From Williamsia muralis (GTDB lineage: Bacteria > Actinomycetota > Actinomycetes > Mycobacteriales > Mycobacteriaceae): a stretch of DNA of 64,000 nucleotides. The position numbers and the translations under genes are program-made. The stretch covers positions 124,001 through 188,000 of the forward strand of contig NZ_PEBD01000010.1 of the NCBI RefSeq assembly GCF_002735905.1, in the 5' to 3' direction. Below the pieces are notes generated by a model. It worked only from the letters and a program-made list of their open reading frames with translations. It made no database searches and was not told where the DNA came from. Position 1 is the stretch's first letter, and the number at the start of each line of letters is the position of its first letter. Below are positions 58,392 through 64,000 of this stretch, one piece after another.

Positions 58392-59594
58392 TCAGAGCTG
58401 GGCCGATGCAAGCGGGGCGGGTGCGGGCGCGGGCGGCAGGTCGCGCCGCGACCGACGACTGATCATCGCGAGTGTGGCTGCGGCAGCGACGGCACCGAAC
58501 CCGAACATCCAGGGATAGGTGACCCCGGGGATGTAGTCGTGCAGATATGCCAGCGTGGCCGGGACCGCGAACCCGAGATAGGTGAGGGCGTAGTACACCG
58601 CTGTCAGGCCGGCGAGATCGCCCGGCTGCGCGATCCGCTGCACCTCGGAGAGTCCGGCGACGAGGGCGATGCCGTAACCGGCGCCGAGCACAACAGCGGC
58701 GACCAGGACCGCCCAGATGGTCAGGATCGAGGAGGCGAGCGCTGCCAGCGCCATGCCTGCCACGAGCAGGAGCAAAGCCACCTGACTGGCCCGCGCCGAG
58801 TCGGGGCGGTCGATGCGGCGGGCGAGGGCCTGGATGCCGAACCCGCAGCTGAGTGTCACCACGGAGATCAGCGCTGCGAACGCCATGGGGGCGCCGCCGA
58901 CCTTCGGTGCCATCAGGGTGGGCAGGATGGCCTGGCATCCGATGGCGGCGCCGAAGACCCACGGCGCCAACGGGACAACGACGTACACGAACCGGCGATG
59001 GCCCAACGAAGGAATCTTCAGATCGTCTCGTAGGCGTGTCGGTGCAGTAGCTCGCTGACGGGTTTCGGGAACATTCCACACCCACACCGCGCCGAGCAGG
59101 CACACGCCCGCGTTCAGGACATAGGACAACACATGAGGCCAGGGCCCCCACTCCGCCAGCACTCCGGCGAGCCCGGCGCCGACGCCGAACCCCGCGGTCA
59201 AGCTCATCGCGGCCCGCTTGGCGCCGTTGTCGACGGACAGTTCCTTGATCCAGCTCGTCCCCACCGCCATCGCCAGGCCGATCGCGATGCCACACAGGAT
59301 GCGGCCCACGGCGAGGAGGGCGACCTGGTCGGCTGCAGCCGCCAGCACCAGCGATCCGGCTGCGGCGATGAGCGCGGCGGGGCGCATGATCGGCCGGCGT
59401 CCGAACCGATCGGACAATGGCCCACCGATCAGGAGCGCCGGGATCATCCCGAGGACGTAGGCGAAGAGCAACACATCGACGGTGGGACCGGACAGCTCGT
59501 ACTCGCTCTTGTAGAACACGAGCAGGGGAGTGAACTCGTTTCCGCCCCAGGCGATGGCGAACATAGCGGCGCTCACGCCGCGCCAGTTCCTCAT
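58392..59594 (-). CDS. MFS transporter
   Basis: 400-residue major facilitator with about 12 membrane segments. The loop 2-3 signature GGPLSDRFGRRP is intact, as is a loop after helix 4 (GRILCGIAIGLAMAVG). Substrate unknown. The stop codon of the GntR gene upstream overlaps its ATG by 4 nt (ATGA), so regulation by that GntR protein is likely. A C-terminal tail is Pro/Ala-rich. Confidence 0.9.
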   Translation of the reverse strand: MRNWRGVSAAMFAIAWGGNEFTPLLVFYKSEYELSGPTVDVLLFAYVLGMIPALLIGGPLSDRFGRRPIMRPAALIAAAGSLVLAAAADQVALLAVGRILCGIAIGLAMAVGTSWIKELSVDNGAKRAAMSLTAGFGVGAGLAGVLAEWGPWPHVLSYVLNAGVCLLGAVWVWNVPETRQRATAPTRLRDDLKIPSLGHRRFVYVVVPLAPWVFGAAIGCQAILPTLMAPKVGGAPMAFAALISVVTLSCGFGIQALARRIDRPDSARASQVALLLLVAGMALAALASSILTIWAVLVAAVVLGAGYGIALVAGLSEVQRIAQPGDLAGLTAVYYALTYLGFAVPATLAYLHDYIPGVTYPWMFGFGAVAAAATLAMISRRSRRDLPPAPAPAPLASAQL

Positions 59595-60226
59595 GCCGGA
59601 GGCCTGCGCAGATCATGCACTGCCGCCAGGTGTGCTGCCAGCGAGGCGGCGAACCCGTCGGTGTCACCCGCCTCGATCAGGTCGGTCAATTCGTTGTGAT
59701 GCTTGATGATTCGCTCCATCTGGGCCTTGTCGCGCAACACCGACGTGCTGGTCATCCGGAGTTGGCGATCGTGCAGGGTGTCGTAGAAGCCGGACAGCAG
59801 CGGATTGTTCGCGGCCTGCACGAACAAGCGGTGGAAACCGGCGTCCTCGATGGTGAACTGGTCCACCTCGGCTGCCTCGGCGAGACTCTCGAGCCGGGCG
59901 ATGCTCTGGCGAAGCGACTCGACGATCGCGCTCCGATCGGTGTGCGCCAACGCTCGGACCGCGGCGGTCTCGACCGCGTGGCGGGCCCCGATCACGTGTT
60001 CTGCCTCGTCGGCAGGGACCGGCACGATCAATGCCCCTCGTTTGGGGTAGAGCCGCATCCACCCCTGCGTCTCGAGCCGCAGGAAGGCCTCCCGAACCGG
60101 TGTCCGCGAGATGCCCAGGGCTGCAGCGACCTCGCCCTCGCTGATGAGTTCGCCACCGGCCAGCGAACCGGACAGGATTCGGCCCTTGACGTCGCGGTAG
60201 GCGCGCTCGGCGGCCGACAGGTTCAT
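59591..60226 (-). CDS. GntR-family (FadR/FCD) transcriptional regulator
   Basis: 211-residue regulator. The winged helix shows ISEGEVAAALGISRTPVREAFLRLE, and the C-terminal FCD ligand domain has AGFHRLFVQAANNPLL, the HNELTDLIEAGD acid/His metal-site segment and AAHL. ATG 60226 is preferred to GTG 60232. It heads a probable operon with the MFS, thioesterase and hydrolase genes, whose inducer may be an organic acid or acyl compound handled by them. A small ACAA-C-TTGT palindrome overlaps its promoter. Confidence 0.9.
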   Translation of the reverse strand: MNLSAAERAYRDVKGRILSGSLAGGELISEGEVAAALGISRTPVREAFLRLETQGWMRLYPKRGALIVPVPADEAEHVIGARHAVETAAVRALAHTDRSAIVESLRQSIARLESLAEAAEVDQFTIEDAGFHRLFVQAANNPLLSGFYDTLHDRQLRMTSTSVLRDKAQMERIIKHHNELTDLIEAGDTDGFAASLAAHLAAVHDLRRPPA

Positions 60227-60230
60227 GGAC

Positions 60231-60239
60231 ACAACTTGT
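60231..60239 (-). promoter_or_regulatory. Possible GntR operator at its own promoter
   Basis: ACAACTTGT, a 4-1-4 palindrome 4 nt upstream of the regulator's ATG. Short GntR/FadR operators of this kind are common, but it is too short to be sure. Confidence 0.35.
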
Positions 60240-60302
60240 ATCTAAGCAGCCGGCGCGCAGTCAGACCAGAGACGCGATGTGTGATCTTGGTCGGCCGGGC
60301 GA

Positions 60303-60737
60303 TCAGGGCCGGGCAGTGGGGGCGTGGGCCAAGGCGGCCGCGGCTGCGTCACGCATACCGAGAGCTTTTCGGTGCTGACCTGCTGCAGCGAGGGCGTCCG
60401 CGGTCCGGCCGTACAGCTCTGCGGCTTCGGTGTGCCGACCCAGGCCGGACAAGGTGGTGGCCATGTGCCCGACAACGTCGACGGTGTCGGGGTCGGCGGG
60501 GCCGTGGGTGAACATGTATTTGGCGAGCAGGTCCCGGCACAGCGGTTCGCACGCCTCCCACTTGCCCAGATGCACCAGACAGCGAATGACGTCGTGCAGG
60601 TTGGACAGGCACATCAGCGAGTAGGGCCCTTCGCGCCGCGCGCGGATCTCACGCAGTACCGAGAACTCCGCGAGCGCATGGGTGTACTCGCCTGCCTGGA
60701 ACAGTTCGGTGGCCTCACGTTGCATCTCGTCGAGCAC
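60303..60737 (-). CDS. Small TPR-like protein
   Basis: About 144 residues. Two helical repeats resemble tetratricopeptides: ATELFQAGEYTHALAEFSVL and ATTLSGLGRHTEAAELYGRT, the second with AAGQHRKALGMRDAA after it. No enzyme motif. GTG 60737 or ATG 60725 is the probable start; the longer in-frame reading to 61043 would overlap the divergent YibE/F gene. It may be a protein-protein adaptor; function unknown. Confidence 0.62.
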   Translation of the reverse strand: MLDEMQREATELFQAGEYTHALAEFSVLREIRARREGPYSLMCLSNLHDVIRCLVHLGKWEACEPLCRDLLAKYMFTHGPADPDTVDVVGHMATTLSGLGRHTEAAELYGRTADALAAAGQHRKALGMRDAAAAALAHAPTARP

Positions 60738-60860
60738 CCATTCAGTTTGCCGTCCGGACCCGCTGTGCTGGGCCGGAACGGACAAGACAGGCAGAAACGG
60801 ACAACTCGGGTCAAACGGGCCACCTACGGCAACGCGGTGGTTTCTGCCTAAGGTGACCGG

Positions 60861-62273
60861 GTGACGCAGCCACAAGACCCCGGCGATTCCCATCGGCACC
60901 ATCACCACGGTCTTGCGGCCGTCGACCTGCATCCGGCGGTCGCCAAACTCGTGGTGGGGTTGCTGACGGCATGTGCGATCGCAGTCGTCGCGGGTCTGGT
61001 GATGCTCTGGCCGAGCGACCGTGACCACGACATACCGGTGCAATTTCAGTCGTCGGGCGGTGGGACGGTAGAGATCGAGACCGGGCAGGTGGTCTCACAG
61101 TCGATGGCTGATTGCCTGAACTCACAGGCGGGTCAGGTTTTTGCGGGTGCCGCGACGGTGACGATCGTCAAAGACGGCCCATGCATCCAGAACACGGTGG
61201 AACTGACATCCGGGCCCAACAAAGGTGCCAACACGCTGATCGAGGTCCCGACCAACCGGGTGCAGGCCGGACTGCAACAAGACTCCGGGAGCGACGACCT
61301 CAGTGACGCCCAGCTGGGCAAGCCCCAACCCGGCCAACCCGACCTTGCCGTCGGCGACTCGATCAAGCTGTCTCGAGCGGCCAGTGTGGACGGTTCGGAG
61401 ACCTACTCGTTCTTCGACTTCGCCCGGTCCACGTCGATATGGGTGTGGGCGGCGGTGTTCGTGCTGGCCATCGTCGCGGTGGCGGCATGGCGCGGCCTTC
61501 GGTCGGTCATCGGCCTGGTGTTCGCATTCGTGGTGCTGTTCGGGTTCACCCTGCCGGCCATGCTGGACGGGGAATCGCCGGTGGCGGTGGCCATCGTCTC
61601 GTCGGCGGCCATCCTCTTCGTGGTGATCTATCTGGCGCACGGGGTGAGTCTGCGCACCAGCGCGGCATTGCTGGGCACCCTCGCGTCTCTCATGGTGGCG
61701 GCGTTCTTGTCCTGGCTGTCCATCGAAACCATGCACATCTCCGGCCTGTCTCAGGAACAGACCACCAACCTGCAGATCTACAACAACGCCATCTCACTGA
61801 ACGGTCTGCTACTCGCAGGATTCATCATCGGTGCGCTCGGCGTGCTCAACGACGTCACGATCACTCAGGCTTCCGCGGTGTTCGAGCTCTCGGCAGTGGA
61901 CCAGACCGGGCCCCTGCACACGTTCAAGGCCGCGATGCGGGTGGGCCGCGACCACATTGCCAGCACGGTGTACACGATCGTATTCGCCTATGCGGGTAGC
62001 ACTTTGCCGCTGCTGCTGTTGTTCTCGGTGTCGGGGCAGTCGTTCTCGACGCTCATCACCACCGACATGGTGGCCGTGGAACTGGCGCGCTCGTTCGTCG
62101 GAGGGATCGCGATTGCGTTGTCGGTTCCGCTGACCACGGCGGTCGCCGTGCTGCTCTCGACACCGGGGGCGCGTCAGGAGAAGGAGACGGTTGCGCAGCC
62201 GATCGAACGGCCGCCGGTGCAACAGCCGGCTGAGCAGCCACCGGCGCACGGCAGGCACTGGCTACCGGAGTGA
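60861..62273 (+). CDS. YibE/F-family multi-pass membrane protein
   Basis: 470-residue membrane protein. After a His-rich N-terminus (HRHHHHG) and one signal-anchor helix comes an extracytoplasmic domain of about 120 residues, then about seven to eight helices. Family blocks are VWAAVFVLAIVAVAAWRGL, LNGLLLAGFIIGALGVLNDV, TITQASAVFELS and FAYAGSTLPLLLLFS. YibE/F proteins have no settled function. GTG start with AAGGTGA upstream. The C-terminal tail is Pro/Gln-rich. Confidence 0.85.
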   Translation: MTQPQDPGDSHRHHHHGLAAVDLHPAVAKLVVGLLTACAIAVVAGLVMLWPSDRDHDIPVQFQSSGGGTVEIETGQVVSQSMADCLNSQAGQVFAGAATVTIVKDGPCIQNTVELTSGPNKGANTLIEVPTNRVQAGLQQDSGSDDLSDAQLGKPQPGQPDLAVGDSIKLSRAASVDGSETYSFFDFARSTSIWVWAAVFVLAIVAVAAWRGLRSVIGLVFAFVVLFGFTLPAMLDGESPVAVAIVSSAAILFVVIYLAHGVSLRTSAALLGTLASLMVAAFLSWLSIETMHISGLSQEQTTNLQIYNNAISLNGLLLAGFIIGALGVLNDVTITQASAVFELSAVDQTGPLHTFKAAMRVGRDHIASTVYTIVFAYAGSTLPLLLLFSVSGQSFSTLITTDMVAVELARSFVGGIAIALSVPLTTAVAVLLSTPGARQEKETVAQPIERPPVQQPAEQPPAHGRHWLPE

Positions 62274-62275
62274 GC

Positions 62276-63268
62276 TCAGGCAGGTTCTGACACCGTGTTG
62301 GTGACCGAACCGATGCGGTCGATGGTGAGGGTGACCTCGTCGCCCGGCGCGATCCAGCGGTCCAATTCCAGGCCGCACCCCATCGGCAGGGTGCCCGATG
62401 TGATCAGCTCACCCGAGTGCAGGTTCTCCGACTGACTTGCGTAGGCGACCACTTCGCCTGGGCTGTAACGCAATCCGTGGGTACTGGTGGACGACCACAC
62501 CTCGCCGTTCACCGAAACGGTCGCCTCGAGCTGGTCGATCACCGGCAGCACCTCATCGGACGTGACCACCACGGACCCGATGGAACTACCGAATGTCTTG
62601 GTCTTCACCACGGGTCCGAAGACGCCGCGACGTTGCTCGTCCCACTGGACGTCACGCGCACTGAAGTCGTTGAACACGACGAACCCCCCGATGGCTGCCG
62701 CAGCCTTCTCCGGGGTGGCGTCGCGCACCGGGTGGGCGATGATCATGCCGAACTCCAGCTCGAAGTCGAGCTCGCTGCTGTATGCCGGCCACGGCATCGG
62801 TTCACCATCACCGATCACCGTGAGGTGATTGCCGGTGTAGTAGACGGGATGGTCGTAGAAAGCGGAATTGGGTCGCAGGGGCGGAAACACCCTGTGTGTC
62901 AACCTTTCATAGCCGCGGATCAGCGGGCGGGTTGCGGGCAGATTGCGTTGCACCAGACCATGGGCGGCCTTGGTCCAGTGTTCCTCCCAGCCGAGGAAAC
63001 ATCGCAGCGAACTCGGGTAATACGGGATCGACGGCGCTGGGTCGACGGCTACGCCGACCCCCTTGCGCGCAGCACGGTCAACGATGTCGATGACGGTGGC
63101 CCGAGACCGTTCGCCGGTCGCGAGCAGGGCGAGCAGATTTGCGGGCAGGTGGGACAGCTCGTCGAGTCGGCCGCGGGAATCGAGCGCGGCCCGCAGGCTG
63201 ATCCACGTCTCGGTGGGCTCATGCAAGATGGCAAGCGACCCGGACTCGGTGAGGCGGCGAATCTTCAT
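62276..63268 (-). CDS. Fumarylacetoacetate hydrolase (FAH) family protein
   Basis: 330-residue FAH-superfamily hydrolase for diketo acids in aromatic catabolism. Seen are YYTGNHLTVIG, SSELDFELEFGMIIA (Mg-binding acidic pair), GGFVVFNDFSARDVQWDE, the GPVVKTKTFGSSIG block and SGTLPMGCG. It fits the FAHD1/fumarylacetoacetase-like group; exact substrate unknown. Its ATG overlaps the stop of the upstream metallo-beta-lactamase gene by 4 nt, so the two are translated together. Convergent with the YibE/F gene, 2 nt apart. Confidence 0.87.
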   Translation of the reverse strand: MKIRRLTESGSLAILHEPTETWISLRAALDSRGRLDELSHLPANLLALLATGERSRATVIDIVDRAARKGVGVAVDPAPSIPYYPSSLRCFLGWEEHWTKAAHGLVQRNLPATRPLIRGYERLTHRVFPPLRPNSAFYDHPVYYTGNHLTVIGDGEPMPWPAYSSELDFELEFGMIIAHPVRDATPEKAAAAIGGFVVFNDFSARDVQWDEQRRGVFGPVVKTKTFGSSIGSVVVTSDEVLPVIDQLEATVSVNGEVWSSTSTHGLRYSPGEVVAYASQSENLHSGELITSGTLPMGCGLELDRWIAPGDEVTLTIDRIGSVTNTVSEPA

Positions 63269-64000
63269 CGGCTGCGTTCGCGTAACAATTTCCCGGCATC
63301 CGCGAAGGCGCGGGCGCGGCGCCCGAAGGTGGGTGGCGCTGGTGCCTCGCCCTTCGACAGCCGGTAGAGGGTGCTCAGATTCAGGACGATGCGCTCAGGG
63401 GCGTCCCAGTGCGCATACGGCCGAAAGTCGCTGCTGGTCAAAAGTGTTCGCGCGGCCTGGATCGGAGACCGGCCCGCGTCGAACTGAGCACGCCCCCCTT
63501 GGTCGAGCCACGACCAGTAGTCGCGGAGCAACTCGATCTCGGTACGCCCGCAGATAGGGCCGTGGCCCGGAACGTAAGTCGCCGCATCGAGACCGAGCAG
63601 ATGGTCCAGAGCATCTTGCCAATTGCTCAGTGGGCCATGCCAAATCACCGGTGTGGCCCCGATGAACAGCAGGTCGCCCGTGAACACCACCCCCGAGTCG
63701 GGCACGTGGGCGATGACGTCACCGGGCGTGTGCGCGGGACCCAGATCCCGCAGTGACACGGTGCGTCCCCCGACGGTGATGGTGTCGGTGCCGGCGAATG
63801 TGTGATCCGGGAGCCGGGGTACCCGGGTGGGGAGCAGTGCCCCTCCGGTGACCCGGCTCATGTAGGAACCCAGTGCTCCGGCCGGCCCGGGCAGTGCCGA
63901 CGCCACCGAACCGATTTTCGAGAATCGTGCCACCGCCGCGGGTGGGGTGTCTTCCTTCATGGCGTGTAGAGCCGACGCCGAGGTGGTGATGCGCGCCGAC
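63265..64000 (-). CDS. Metallo-beta-lactamase-fold hydrolase, 5' end cut by the window edge
   Basis: The C-terminal part of an MBL-fold hydrolase. LGPAHTPGDVIAHVPDSG holds a metal His and Asp, VVFTGDLLF the bridging Asp, and VPGHGPICGR the final His. The N-terminal HxHxDH motif is absent from the visible part. The frame has no stop through the last base, so the ATG at 63960 is not the true start. Such proteins hydrolyse thioesters or quinolones. It overlaps the FAH gene by 4 nt, suggesting a shared degradative pathway. Confidence 0.82.
   Translation of the reverse strand, partial: SARITTSASALHAMKEDTPPAAVARFSKIGSVASALPGPAGALGSYMSRVTGGALLPTRVPRLPDHTFAGTDTITVGGRTVSLRDLGPAHTPGDVIAHVPDSGVVFTGDLLFIGATPVIWHGPLSNWQDALDHLLGLDAATYVPGHGPICGRTEIELLRDYWSWLDQGGRAQFDAGRSPIQAARTLLTSSDFRPYAHWDAPERIVLNLSTLYRLSKGEAPAPPTFGRRARAFADAGKLLRERSR

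Noticed and set aside
60738-61043. N-terminal extension of the TPR-like gene
   Set aside because: It would overlap the divergent YibE/F gene and its promoter, and the added residues have no TPR pattern.

Overview
The window is high-GC actinobacterial DNA. FadE5-type acyl-CoA dehydrogenase, a WS/DGAT wax-ester synthase, a DUF222-HNH (13E12-type) protein behind a LexA box, DtxR/IdeR-type iron boxes and an exochelin-like hydroxamate siderophore locus together point to the Mycobacteriales. A Gordonia- or Williamsia-like genus is my best guess; it is inferred from gene content, not shown.

Left part (1-38.9 kb): a siderophore production and uptake island. panD (aspartate to beta-alanine) is followed at once by a ~7000-residue NRPS (NRPS1) and a siderophore-binding lipoprotein. 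A convergent formyltransferase (fxbA type) shares a short iron-box promoter with a second NRPS (NRPS2, 2075 aa), which leads into a fused siderophore-interacting reductase/methyltransferase. An iron box then precedes a degenerate adenylate-forming protein. After an unrelated DNA-binding protein with alpha-CTD-like and sigma-4-like parts comes a FepDGC permease/ATPase operon behind another iron box, and a second binding lipoprotein with its own box. Specificity codes read by eye give NRPS2 = formyl-hydroxyornithine, beta-alanine and NRPS1 = Thr (epimerised), beta-alanine, unknown, hydroxyornithine-like, unknown, with thioesterase release. The prediction is a seven-residue, exochelin-like hydroxamate with two beta-alanines, which explains the embedded panD. 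NRPS1 also carries a C domain followed directly by a dead epimerisation-like domain, with no A or T domain. No ornithine N-hydroxylase, MbtH protein or exporter is visible, so these must lie outside the window.

Middle (38.9-49.7 kb): lipid and housekeeping genes. These are an SDR dehydrogenase, a CitE-like lyase, fadE5, an APC permease, a small alarmone synthetase with a repeat-encoded N-terminus, endonuclease IV, a WS/DGAT acyltransferase, an alpha/beta hydrolase and an orphan D12-class adenine methyltransferase with a small upstream gene.

Right part (49.7-64 kb): a PAP2 membrane phosphatase, a divergent hydrolase/TetR pair, the LexA-box HNH gene, a DMT-like membrane protein divergent from an AT-richer ATP-grasp ligase, a leftward GntR-MFS-thioesterase-hydrolase operon, a small TPR-like gene, a YibE/F membrane protein, and an overlapping metallo-beta-lactamase (cut by the window edge)/FAH pair. 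I saw no rRNA, tRNA, CRISPR array, IS element or prophage.
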